Positions 29,704 to 39,057 of a stretch of DNA of 64,000 nucleotides are shown here, in pieces. Below the pieces are notes generated by a model that was not told the DNA's origin, did no database searches, and was given only the letters and a program-made list of their open reading frames with translations. The position numbers and the translations under genes were made by a program. This DNA comes from Zygosaccharomyces rouxii. Lineage: Eukaryota; Ascomycota; Saccharomycetes; Saccharomycetales; Saccharomycetaceae. Position 1 is the stretch's first letter; every line of letters begins with the position of its first letter. Where the stretch lies: assembly GCF_000026365.1 (NCBI RefSeq), contig NC_012992.1, positions 124,001 to 188,000 on the forward strand, read 5' to 3'.

Positions 29704-29853
29704 TAATGAGATTCCCCTGCTCAGCCGTGAGATATCTGCAAGAACACACTCTACTTGAAGAGCCGAGATCTCAACTAAAAAATAGACCGCTATTGGTGTA
29801 AGCATACTTTTTGACAAGAGTGTGGATAACGGAAAGCCATTCCGAGACCATCT

Positions 29854-32800
29854 ATGACTCTCAGCACCGAGGAAGTTATCAACATTGTGATAGATGATGA
29901 GAAATACACAAAGCATGTGAACTCACATTCGCTACCAAGCGATGCAAAGGTAAGGATTTTTGAGATTCCAAAATCTTCGTTTACCGCCTTTAGATTGTCA
30001 TATGCATCTCCCGTTGAGCTCTCTCTATCATCTAAAGTAGTTCTGTTGGGTGGAGTTCCAGAACACTGGTATCAAGCACAGACAGACAGCTTTAAGCGAG
30101 AGCTGTTGAAAGCGAAAACTCCAAAGGTTAGAGGAAGGGTGGACAAATTGACCAAATATGGGTTAAGAGCTGTTTATAATTCAGAGAATTTCGAAGAAGA
30201 AATATCATCGGACCCATGTTCTAAAGAAGGGCAAGATATTGAAGAGCCACATTTTCCTGATGTTAGTGGTCAGACTCCAGGGAAGATCAAGCATTCAGCC
30301 ACTTCCAATTCTGATGGTTTCCGTCGATTAAAAAGAAATACGCAGCAATCACCTTTCATTCAGGCGGTAGATTTTTATCAGACACCATCCTTTTCGAGGA
30401 GGGGCAAATTAAAGGCTTCAAGTAAGACCTCTGGGGATATACCCACGATTGCTTCCTTGAATAAGGGGCCGCTCAGAAAGGTTCTGACACAAATTGATGA
30501 GTGTGAGGAAAGTTCTCCTGATCATAATTTACCTGATAGAAGTTTGAATGAGGATAAGGGACAGAATGATGCATTGAGCGAAAAAAGTTCTGGTCGGCTT
30601 CGAAGACCGTCCACCAGTATTTCCTCTGGGAAAAGTGATCATGATTCACATCAAGATCGACAACTCTTAGACCAGTTGTATCGTGAGCAAGAACTCAATG
30701 AAATAGAAATGAACAAATTGTTGAATGGGGTTCCTCCTTCACTGAATCAAGACACTCAATCTACAGATACTTACGTGTCGGCGGCAGCTGAATCAGATGA
30801 TGTAAGGGAGTCAAGGGAGGGTGATCATGGATCTACAACATCAGTGATTTCCTCATCAGCAGGTTCCACACTTTCAATTGCAGATGCTTCCAGACCATAT
30901 AGACCCACCAATTCTGTCGATAACACAAAACATTATAATTTAAACTTTAACCTGCAGGACCCTCCTTCTCATCAGAAAAGATCAATTGATCAAACTTTGA
31001 GTACACAAAAACATATTCAAGATTCGAAGGAGCCGTCTGTGGTTTTTATGAAGGCAATGGCACTCTCAAAGGATTATAAGAGGTTGTCAGTTTTGAAGCC
31101 TAATCCAGAACAAATATCATCGGATCAAAGAGGTAAACCAACTGAATCGGATAAGAATTTAAGCCCTAAGGTACACAGACTTAAATTGGAGTCCTTCAAT
31201 GATAAACGTGAGGGGATGGTCGCCAGAGTAAGACAAGGCTTTTCACGAAGATATGGTTCTCATTCCTCTCATTTACATCGGGATCGATCAGGCCCAATTG
31301 TAATGATGGACAAAATGTTAGTTATGGTTAAAAATGCGATTAGCCAAAGAAACCCAATTGCAGATTTTTCTGAAGCGGAACCAATAGACACAAGGGTAAC
31401 TTACAGGTGGAGGGAATACCTAGTTGTAGCTAGACTCACGCATCGAAATGATCATCCAATTTTGATACAGTTTTGTCACGGGAAACATTTCTCACATTTG
31501 CAACGTGATGATGAACGTGATGATGGTCCTGGCAATGGGAATACGTTGGATTTTTACGTGAGCAAAAATTGCATAGTGGGGCTTTACAATCTTCTGGACA
31601 ACACAATCTTCATTGAAAAACCGGACGATAAACTTAACTCACATACTTTGGAAGAGCTTTATGGGGTGAAAGATTCAGATCTGTCGACCTTAAGGTTCTA
31701 CATTCTGAAATGTCGTACCTTAGCGTCCACTAGTAAATGGTATGATTTTTTACAAAATGTAACGGGCATGCCGCCTATTTCCAATAAAATTTCGTTGCGA
31801 GTTCCTGAAGCTAACGTTTTGTTCACCGTGCATTTGAACAAAGATGCGTTGGAGCGGTTGGATCAAATAGAGGTGCGTGAACGTAAGACATTGAAGATAT
31901 CATGTCTCCCCAGAGGTTATTGTGTCTTCCAGATCCCCATACTAAGGTACCTTTCAGTAACCGTCGATGAAAAGCTAAGAGCTGCCGGTTACAGTGAGGT
32001 AGTTAAAAGATGGGAGGGAATTAATGTCAACTTAGGTTGTAATTTTAGGCATTATGACATGATAAATTGGTGTCCCGGATATCAAGGGACTTCGTTGAGA
32101 AGCTTATCTGCTCTTTTTCAGTCACACGTGCTTGAATTTAGACCTTATACTTATTATGGAAGAAAGTTGAATTTAACCGACGGTTCTACATTGTTGGAAC
32201 CTGCTGCAGTGGAAGGTTTCCTTCTGAAATTGACTAATTATAAGGGCCTAGATAAGAATGTTTTAGGTAAGCCCTATCTTAAGCCAGCTTATTTTTTCAC
32301 CAGTGAGAACTTGTTATTTACTATGGGGTCTATTAAATCCACCCCACCGGTTCCTTTGGAACTATTAATCTCTGCCACTGATCAGTCTGATGAGGAAAAA
32401 GTTAATACAAGTCTAAAGGATTTACCAGAAGTATATGAACAAAATCCATATCCTCTAGACCTGGAAAGTCACATTGAATGGTTGAAGGACAAGTTGGATG
32501 AAGAAGTTTTTGCCCTTAATGACTACTATGCCTTCAAGTGCTTTAATAGAAGAATTATCCAAATTCTGAAGTCTGAAGGTCTACTTGACATGACAGATAT
32601 CGAAGAGGTATATCAGGGATCTATTACTGACATACAATCGCATGAGATAAACTATCAAATTTATAATCAAGCCAGAAGTACATTTTGGAAGGTTGAAAAA
32701 TCATTGAATGAAACTGCTCAGTCATTAATTTTCATTCAAACAAAGGATCGGCGTATTATGAAGTTGCTAGCGCCGAATCAGACCGTCTGCAAAGAGTGGG

Positions 32801-33609
32801 TTACTAGGTTAAGGGCACTTGTTAAATATTGGAAGGAAAAGCAAGAAAGTGATTTCAGGAAATTGTGGAGTACTAAGGTTCAAAATATTAAGAATTTGAA
32901 GATCGATGAAGTGGAGGAGGCTAATATTAATGGTCGTACTCCTAAGTGGATGACTGAAAGAGGAGTGACAGACCCGAGCATATATAATATCAATGCTCTT
33001 GCTGTGCTCCGTCCTATCCTCCATAGAGGCGTTTTACATCAGAAACCCAAGAAACATTCTGTTTTTTCCAAATATTGGGTGGTTCTCATTCCTGGCTTTT
33101 TGATTTTGTACCGCTATTTCAGGAAGTCCAAGACTGGCTATGTCAAATCATCCATCGATCATGTTCATCACATGACAATTCCAATTGAGGAGTGTTACGT
33201 GTATTCTGGTACGCTTACGGAGCTAGATCTAATTGATAGGGATAAAACTTTTGATGAATTTAATCCAGGAAGTCACTCTTTGCCTCGCATTTACGATGAT
33301 GGTTGGACTTCCAGTGAAACTGAGACATCGAGATGCTTTACACTTTGGTTTGGTAAAAAAAAGATTTTATCCAAATCATCCAGAAACTTACGAGAACAGA
33401 GTGGCCAAAATAATAGCCCTCAGATCTCTGACCTGAAAAATGAGCCTGCGAGTGGTAATTTACAGAACCCTAATATGATAAAAATGGTAAAACAACTTGG
33501 GGTCAGTGGAAGATCTATGGTCTTTATGGCTAGATCAAGACAAGAAAGAGACATATGGGTGCTTTCACTGCATTATGAACTGGAACGTTTGATGAATTAT
33601 AGCAGATAG
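29854..33609 (+). CDS. SPO71: Spo71, PH-domain sporulation protein (Vps13 adaptor for prospore membrane)
   Basis: Encodes 1,251 residues (S. cerevisiae Spo71 about 1,245). The first 490 residues are mostly low-complexity, Ser/Asp-rich and disordered. A conserved core begins near residue 515 with ITHR-type segments such as DTRVTYRWREYLVVARLTHR. One PH-like domain lies around 785-1015 (AVEGFLLKLTNYKG to a C-terminal TVCKEWVTRLRAL helix). A second lies around 1050-1250 (RGVLHQKPKKHSVFSKYWVVLI to ERDIWVLSLHYELERLM). Spo71 recruits the lipid-transfer protein Vps13 to the prospore membrane during sporulation. Neighbours match YDR104 beside YDR103 (STE5). It is convergent with STE5 across 139 bp. 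Confidence 0.93.
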   Translation: MTLSTEEVINIVIDDEKYTKHVNSHSLPSDAKVRIFEIPKSSFTAFRLSYASPVELSLSSKVVLLGGVPEHWYQAQTDSFKRELLKAKTPKVRGRVDKLTKYGLRAVYNSENFEEEISSDPCSKEGQDIEEPHFPDVSGQTPGKIKHSATSNSDGFRRLKRNTQQSPFIQAVDFYQTPSFSRRGKLKASSKTSGDIPTIASLNKGPLRKVLTQIDECEESSPDHNLPDRSLNEDKGQNDALSEKSSGRLRRPSTSISSGKSDHDSHQDRQLLDQLYREQELNEIEMNKLLNGVPPSLNQDTQSTDTYVSAAAESDDVRESREGDHGSTTSVISSSAGSTLSIADASRPYRPTNSVDNTKHYNLNFNLQDPPSHQKRSIDQTLSTQKHIQDSKEPSVVFMKAMALSKDYKRLSVLKPNPEQISSDQRGKPTESDKNLSPKVHRLKLESFNDKREGMVARVRQGFSRRYGSHSSHLHRDRSGPIVMMDKMLVMVKNAISQRNPIADFSEAEPIDTRVTYRWREYLVVARLTHRNDHPILIQFCHGKHFSHLQRDDERDDGPGNGNTLDFYVSKNCIVGLYNLLDNTIFIEKPDDKLNSHTLEELYGVKDSDLSTLRFYILKCRTLASTSKWYDFLQNVTGMPPISNKISLRVPEANVLFTVHLNKDALERLDQIEVRERKTLKISCLPRGYCVFQIPILRYLSVTVDEKLRAAGYSEVVKRWEGINVNLGCNFRHYDMINWCPGYQGTSLRSLSALFQSHVLEFRPYTYYGRKLNLTDGSTLLEPAAVEGFLLKLTNYKGLDKNVLGKPYLKPAYFFTSENLLFTMGSIKSTPPVPLELLISATDQSDEEKVNTSLKDLPEVYEQNPYPLDLESHIEWLKDKLDEEVFALNDYYAFKCFNRRIIQILKSEGLLDMTDIEEVYQGSITDIQSHEINYQIYNQARSTFWKVEKSLNETAQSLIFIQTKDRRIMKLLAPNQTVCKEWVTRLRALVKYWKEKQESDFRKLWSTKVQNIKNLKIDEVEEANINGRTPKWMTERGVTDPSIYNINALAVLRPILHRGVLHQKPKKHSVFSKYWVVLIPGFLILYRYFRKSKTGYVKSSIDHVHHMTIPIEECYVYSGTLTELDLIDRDKTFDEFNPGSHSLPRIYDDGWTSSETETSRCFTLWFGKKKILSKSSRNLREQSGQNNSPQISDLKNEPASGNLQNPNMIKMVKQLGVSGRSMVFMARSRQERDIWVLSLHYELERLMNYSR

Positions 33610-33748
33610 ATGAGAATAATTAAAAAGACGAAACGGGACTATACTCGGATTCATAATTATAGAATAGGGTTTATGATAACTAACGAATTCAAAAAATGGG
33701 ATATAGAATATAAAAAAAATAATTACTTTAAATATTGGGTTTAATTTC

Positions 33749-36394
33749 TCAAAGGTATTGGTATAACACTGAAGGATGGCTGCTAGATTCCGTGTGACTT
33801 GGTGAAGAAACTTGATCAATTTCACGAATTGCACGTTCAATGTCTTCCAGCAAGAAATCGCATCCATCTTGAATGTTTTTATTGGGTGCCTTTTCCCTAT
33901 AACGTTCTTGAGGGTATGAATTTACTGAGGGCTTCAACGAACTTGAATAAGAGCCTGTGGCAAAATGGCTATCTTCGTTATCACCAAGAATGCTTCTAGC
34001 GTTACTCTCACTCGCATCAAATGGAGATGCTATTAAAATTGTTGTAGTAGATTCATTGGAAGACATAGAGCGAGTGTCATCTAAAGGATGTTCATTTTCG
34101 CTATCAGTTAAATCTTCCTCAATACTAGAAACATCGTCATCATCATCATCACCAAATGCCAGACCAAAACTGTAACTCAATGCTTCTAAGAAATTGTTCC
34201 ACGATTCCAACTCCACCAACTCACCTACTTTGTCACTGTAATCCAAATTCAAGTAACCGACCTTAATCTTCAATTCTCTTGGTCTTCGCCTGCCCTCATT
34301 GGTAAAACAACTGTAATCCTTTAGTAAACATGATTTTTGGGTATCCATGGGAGTATTCGAGACAATTGCAATTCCTAAACCTTTCAAAGTAGTATCTGGA
34401 TACAATGAATTTTTCAACCAAATGGGTTCAAATCTATTGCCTTCTGATAATTTTTGAGCATCCTCTAAGTCTTCAACAGTGGAGATCACGTCTTTGGTCC
34501 TGCCAAGGGTTCTCACGAATCCTCCAGAGTCCACGATGCATATCTTCATATCGGGGAATTTTAGTACTAATGCCTTTAGACTATTGAAAATTACCAATGA
34601 GTTATTCTTAGTTCTAATCTTTTCAAAATCCAGTTGTAAAACAACCACTAACTCATCTGGTCTTTCTCGTTTTAAGGATAAAATTGAACTTATATTTGTC
34701 ATGGCGCTTTGTATGGAACCTGTAGCGCTCAGGGTTGCTCCCTGCTCCTCCGATAATTTAAATCCTCTTCTAATGATAACGCTACTCCGCTCGTTGCTAG
34801 CCAACTCTACCATTTTTGTTGGGGTTATTAGACCCATTAAAGAAGTGGAAAGATGGGACGATTGTGTATCGTTTCTCATTATGGGCGGTAAAGGTAAAGT
34901 TGAAGTGAAATACTTGTCATTAAATTCTTGTTCGTGATCGAGTAACGCAGATATCCACTTTTGGATCACTTGACTAGCATCAGTATTGAGCGTCTCTGTA
35001 ACGTAGACCTCCTGCCATGATGAAAATTCTGTTTTGGGGAAAGTCCACTTTAAAACCGACGATTCTACAGTATCTACTCTGACATTGGCCACTGATTTGT
35101 AAACATGAAATTCTTTCAATTTGACATTCAAAGATCCATCTTGCTTAGTTTTAACTCCATCCGCCAAAGGAGCTACGACGAGAGCTTTTTCGAAAAGCAT
35201 ACACCAACAATCGTTATAATCAACGCCATCTCTTGACATCATCAGATGGTCCACTAGCCGTAGTAACCCAAATTCTTCATCTATCTGCCAGTCTGACAAA
35301 GTGGGGAAATTCTTCATCAAGATCTCGATGTAATGAGCTCTCAATACATAAAGTTGTAATTTATCAGAGGTAGAAACAGAGTAGTTCTTCGTATCAGGCT
35401 GTAGTACCAGTGAAACTCTAATTGAGGGTTGGAATTGTGGTACTGGCCATTCACGCCTAATTTCTGGTGCCGATTTTTTCCTTGCCTTTGGTGGGACGCT
35501 AGCCAGCCGCATCCCCCCCAGTATTGAATCTGGAGTCCTTAAGGCATGATTTTGAGCTGAAGGTATCGCCTGCGATGACATTTGCCCTCTTGGGGAAGAA
35601 ATATGTGGTGTTTGCTGTAAAGTGGGAAAATTATTGAGTACTAGAGGGGGTTGTAACTGCTGTGTAGGTGAAGTACTTGGTTCCGAATGCCTTCTCGCAC
35701 TTCCATTGATTAAAAAAATCGATATCAACCTGTCCTTCAACTCTGCGTTCTTTGGTATACAACGGTTTTCTATATTTTTATCGTTATGGCATTTGGTACA
35801 AGGTGGGAATATGGAAAAGAAATCGTTAGGACTGTAGCCGCCAGAATTTTCGAATGAGACCAGAAGACATTCCTGATGACTTATGTGACCGCATTCGAGT
35901 TCGATGATACGTTCACCACTACCTCTGTTCAATATGGGCTCATCGCATACAGTGCAATACTCGTTAAGAAAAGACTTCTTATTCGAAGTATTGGATCTGC
36001 GGTGACTGAATGGACCCATCTTCGGTGGTGGCGTTAAGTTTAGACCAAATTCAAAAGTATCCGGAGGTCTTGGTAGTGATGAAGTACGGAGTCCATGAGA
36101 ATTGCCCAGTGGCGATAATGTTTGAGAAACCACAGGTGAAATTGATACTCCTCTATTAGTTGAAGGTGAATGGGCTGTCCTCTTTTTGTCACTGTGCCTT
36201 TGAAATTTTGCAAATCTATCAGCCCATTTTTTGCCTCTCGATGATGGTGATGGAGTTATTGAACCGTCCCTTGAAGGTGTACTGCCAGCAGAACTTGCCT
36301 TGGGAGTTTTAAGGGGAGATCTCTGTTGAGATGGTTGTTGTGATGCTCCGATGTTTGTTAATTGGTATATGATATTGTCTTCTGGGGCTTGCAT
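33749..36394 (-). CDS. STE5: Ste5, pheromone-response MAP kinase scaffold
   Basis: Encodes 881 residues (917 in S. cerevisiae). A basic amphipathic membrane-binding segment (KKWADRFAKFQRHSDKKR, residues 55-72) is flanked by S-P/T-P sites. In S. cerevisiae Ste5, G1 Cdk phosphorylation at equivalent sites blocks membrane binding. A RING-H2 domain lies at about 146-212 (CTVC...CGHISHQEC...CTKCH) and binds G-beta-gamma. A PH-like domain follows at about 370-500. A VWA-like region near 570-780 corresponds to the Ste7-binding domain. A Ser/Asp-rich acidic tail (DDDDDDVSSIEED) ends the protein. The scaffold assembles Ste11, Ste7 and Fus3 during mating. It matches YDR103. A perfect URS1 lies upstream. 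Confidence 0.95.
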   Translation of the reverse strand: MQAPEDNIIYQLTNIGASQQPSQQRSPLKTPKASSAGSTPSRDGSITPSPSSRGKKWADRFAKFQRHSDKKRTAHSPSTNRGVSISPVVSQTLSPLGNSHGLRTSSLPRPPDTFEFGLNLTPPPKMGPFSHRRSNTSNKKSFLNEYCTVCDEPILNRGSGERIIELECGHISHQECLLVSFENSGGYSPNDFFSIFPPCTKCHNDKNIENRCIPKNAELKDRLISIFLINGSARRHSEPSTSPTQQLQPPLVLNNFPTLQQTPHISSPRGQMSSQAIPSAQNHALRTPDSILGGMRLASVPPKARKKSAPEIRREWPVPQFQPSIRVSLVLQPDTKNYSVSTSDKLQLYVLRAHYIEILMKNFPTLSDWQIDEEFGLLRLVDHLMMSRDGVDYNDCWCMLFEKALVVAPLADGVKTKQDGSLNVKLKEFHVYKSVANVRVDTVESSVLKWTFPKTEFSSWQEVYVTETLNTDASQVIQKWISALLDHEQEFNDKYFTSTLPLPPIMRNDTQSSHLSTSLMGLITPTKMVELASNERSSVIIRRGFKLSEEQGATLSATGSIQSAMTNISSILSLKRERPDELVVVLQLDFEKIRTKNNSLVIFNSLKALVLKFPDMKICIVDSGGFVRTLGRTKDVISTVEDLEDAQKLSEGNRFEPIWLKNSLYPDTTLKGLGIAIVSNTPMDTQKSCLLKDYSCFTNEGRRRPRELKIKVGYLNLDYSDKVGELVELESWNNFLEALSYSFGLAFGDDDDDDVSSIEEDLTDSENEHPLDDTRSMSSNESTTTILIASPFDASESNARSILGDNEDSHFATGSYSSSLKPSVNSYPQERYREKAPNKNIQDGCDFLLEDIERAIREIDQVSSPSHTESSSHPSVLYQYL

Positions 36395-37067
36395 GTTAAC
36401 AACAACCTTTATACCTTGGACTACTGCCAGATTTTACTGGACTGAGTCCCTCTATGACTAAGGTTCTTCCTTGTTACATGATAAAGGGATCCTTAGATCT
36501 CGCGCATTCTTGATGCCCCGGAATCCAAGGCAGGGTAACATCAGATGTGGAGATATAAATAACAGAGATAAGAACCTCGGCGGCTAGAAGATAAATACTG
36601 GTATGTATAATTTTTAAGTGATGAGAAAAACGGGCAGTACATTTTGACATTTCTTCTCGTAAAATTGCTCGATTTTTCGTTGGTTTATTACTGTAGTTTA
36701 ATTCATTATGCGACAGTGGTTAATGGGCAAAATGACAGAGATTAAAGGTGAATTCTTTGATCTGTTCTTTGCCAGAAACGACGGGAGAATTACCTGGTGT
36801 TACAAAATTTGTGAAGAGGTCAAGATTTTTGTGTGTTCTTTCAATAACGTGAAATTCACCAAGTAGTTACTAAACGTTAAAACCCCCCCACCATTTCTCC
36901 ATAACTTTGCTGCAATTTAATTTCATGGAATAATATATAAAAAATATTTACGAATCTTATTAATAAAAAATGAGGATTCCAAATAGTACCGTCTCTGTTA
37001 GAACGACGGATTTAAATTACAAAAACATCAACAGCCTTCCTTCGACAGAAATAAATTAAAAATAAAT
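36395..37067. other. STE5 upstream region / PDA1 3' region
   Basis: A 673-bp spacer between two minus-strand genes, so only STE5 is driven from it. I found no TGAAACA pheromone element on either strand and no convincing a1-alpha2 operator, though an isolated ACATCA half-site occurs at 36538-36543. A URS1 decamer is at 36577. An 8-of-9 MSE-like site (TTTTGTGTG) is at 36827-36835. Confidence 0.5.
36577..36586 (-). promoter_or_regulatory. Perfect URS1 decamer upstream of STE5
   Basis: TCGGCGGCTA on the plus strand reads TAGCCGCCGA on the minus strand, an exact match to the Ume6-binding URS1 consensus. It lies 183 bp upstream of the STE5 ATG and far from the PDA1 promoter, which is on the other side of PDA1. 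Confidence 0.6.
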
Positions 37068-38273
37068 TTAGTATCTTGGAACGTATTGCAATTTTTCCAA
37101 ATCCCAAGTTTCATTAACGGTTCTACCTCTCAAACGTGGGATACCAGTGCCCTTCAAATAAACATCTTCAAACATCAATTCTGGTTCGTAACCTGGAGCA
37201 GCAGAAGAATCAGCTAATTCAACTTGTTCATCGACATATTTTCTAGCAGCCTTTTCATAAGCCTTCAATTCTTCCTCGGTTGCCAATCCCAATTGTAACA
37301 TGTGCATCTTCAAACCTGCAATTGGATCGTTCTTTGAACGCATGTGTTGGATTTCTTCTCTTGTTCTGTAAGTAGTACCTGGGTCAGAGATGGAGTGACC
37401 ACCGTATCTGTAGGTCTCGTATTCAAGAACAAGAGGACCGTTACCAGATAGACACCAATCCTTTGCGAATTTAGATGCTTGGTAAACTGCCAAGATGTCC
37501 ATACCGTTAACTTTCAAACCTGGAATGTAACCAGCACGCTTGAAGTATTCAGTGGAAGCAGATGCTCTGGAAGCAGCAGTACCCATACCGTATCTGTTGT
37601 TTTCACAACAGAAGACAACTGGTAAATTGAACAATTTAGCCATGTTGTAAGATTCAAAGACTTGACCTTGGTTTGCGGCACCATCACCGTATAGAGCGAA
37701 ATTACAGTTATCTTCATTCTTGTATTGATGAGCAAATGCTAAACCAGCACCCAAAGGAACTTGAGCACCCACAATACCATTACCACCGTAGAAACCATTA
37801 GTGAAAATGTGCATAGAACCACCTTTACCGAAAGAGCAACCTGATTTTTTACCCATTAATTCTGCCAAGATATCCTTGACTGGAGAACCTCTCATGTGAG
37901 CAAAACCGTGACATCTGTAGGAAGTAATAACGGTATCTTTCTTTGTGATAGCGTTTTCAATACCGACTGCAATTGCTTCTTGACCGACTGACAAGTGGCA
38001 GAACCCCCAAATCTTTTTAGCCTTGTAAAGAGCATCGCATGCCATTTCCATACGTCTAATTGTTGTCATATCTTTGAACATTTGCAACAAATTGCCCTTA
38101 GTGGTGGTATATTTCAATTCTGGTACGTTCAAATTGTAACCCTCAAATGAAGTTTCTGGCAATTCAATTTCAATCAAATCACTCTCTTCAGATGCTGAGG
38201 CAAGACCACGAATGGGTCTTACCATTGAGACTTGACGTAACAAGCCTGATTGTCTCTTAACGGCAGATAGCAT
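37068..38273 (-). CDS. PDA1: Pda1, pyruvate dehydrogenase E1 alpha subunit (mitochondrial)
   Basis: Encodes 401 residues (420 in S. cerevisiae). The N-terminus MLSAVKRQSGLLRQVSMVRPIRGLAS is a classic Arg-rich mitochondrial presequence. The thiamine-diphosphate motif runs from GDGAANQGQ to CENNRYGMG (about residues 197-232). The phosphorylation loop YRYGGHSISDPGTTYR contains the regulatory Ser. With Pdb1 it decarboxylates pyruvate and passes the acetyl group to the E2 lipoyl domain in the matrix. Codon use looks strongly biased toward preferred yeast codons, as expected for an abundant enzyme. In S. cerevisiae PDA1 (YER178W) adjoins DMC1; here SPO71 and STE5 lie between them. Confidence 0.98.
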   Translation of the reverse strand: MLSAVKRQSGLLRQVSMVRPIRGLASASEESDLIEIELPETSFEGYNLNVPELKYTTTKGNLLQMFKDMTTIRRMEMACDALYKAKKIWGFCHLSVGQEAIAVGIENAITKKDTVITSYRCHGFAHMRGSPVKDILAELMGKKSGCSFGKGGSMHIFTNGFYGGNGIVGAQVPLGAGLAFAHQYKNEDNCNFALYGDGAANQGQVFESYNMAKLFNLPVVFCCENNRYGMGTAASRASASTEYFKRAGYIPGLKVNGMDILAVYQASKFAKDWCLSGNGPLVLEYETYRYGGHSISDPGTTYRTREEIQHMRSKNDPIAGLKMHMLQLGLATEEELKAYEKAARKYVDEQVELADSSAAPGYEPELMFEDVYLKGTGIPRLRGRTVNETWDLEKLQYVPRY

Positions 38274-38399
38274 TGATACTCTTCTACTATGTCAGGAAAA
38301 AGAAAAAGAAAACCAAACAACGACAGACTAGCGGTTATTGTAAATTATCACTGTCAATTGTTGAGCAATTGATTAATTAGTGGTATTCTGATGTCGTAT

Positions 38400-38407
38400 C
38401 TTTTATA
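38400..38407 (-). promoter_or_regulatory. TATA box of PDA1
   Basis: TATAAAAG on the minus strand, 127 bp upstream of the PDA1 ATG. A stress-element-like CCCCT lies nearby at about 38419-38423. Confidence 0.5.
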
Positions 38408-38528
38408 TGTATTTATGTCCCCTCTTCGATTTCTCGCTTCACCCGACTTTTTTCGTTTTTTTCCATTTGACGACGGGAATTGAACTACGCAAATGTCAGA
38501 TTATACGAAAAGCTACGTCATGTGAAAA

Positions 38529-38537
38529 GCACGTGAC
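38529..38537 (-). promoter_or_regulatory. Cbf1/CDEI-type E-box upstream of PDA1
   Basis: GCACGTGAC on the plus strand is GTCACGTGC on the minus strand, matching the Cbf1 consensus RTCACRTG. It is about 256 bp upstream of PDA1. No AT-rich CDEII or CDEIII follows, so it is read as a transcription-factor site. Confidence 0.5.
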
Positions 38538-38898
38538 GTAGATATGACTAACGTATGCCAATTAGTAGTAGAGAAGAGTAGCTCATCCAAGCCTGGCAAT
38601 ACTATACGGAACTGCTAAACGACTGCATAGGCAGGAACGTAGTCTACGCTCGTTTGCAAGTCTTCCCGCGGTTTACGTCTTACTCGTACAAGTCTACAAC
38701 CCATTGTAGTCCAGAAGGCACTGTGCCTACCAGTACTTACAGAAAAAGAAAACTATATCTATATCTAAATCTTATCACAAGATGAGGAATCAGAAATTTG
38801 GGTATACTTGGTCTTTCATTAGAACCTGAGTACGTTTGGCTCTCTCAGACTGGTGCACAGCATTTTTCTCGTCATCTTCCTCAAGGGTTAGAAACTAA

Positions 38899-38961
38899 CT
38901 AGTAGACTTACTAGAGCATCTCTAACCTTGACACACTCCAGAGCTAACTGCTCTAGATGCT
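38899..38961. repeat. Adjacent and nested short inverted repeats
   Basis: CTAGTA-GACT-TACTAG (38899-38914) is a perfect 6-bp hairpin. Directly abutting it, AGCATCT (38915-38921) pairs with AGATGCT (38955-38961), enclosing AGAGC (38940-38944) paired with GCTCT (38950-38954). It could be a structured RNA, a protein-binding palindrome cluster or chance. Confidence 0.4.
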
Positions 38962-39049
38962 TACTTATTGTGTAGAGAGTAGAGTAGTGTGGAAAAGAGA
39001 GAAAGACTTTCCCGCTTGCTGTTTATATACCTGAAAAAAAAATTTCAAT

Positions 39050-39057
39050 TTACCCGG
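39050..39057 (+). promoter_or_regulatory. Reb1-type site
   Basis: TTACCCGG matches the Reb1 core TTACCCG(G). It sits in the 1.2-kb spacer between PDA1 and the cyclin, where such a factor could demarcate nucleosome-free DNA. Confidence 0.4.

Noticed and set aside
36530..36560. a1-alpha2 operator upstream of STE5
   Set aside because: Only an ACATCA half-site is present; the partner half at the required spacing does not match.
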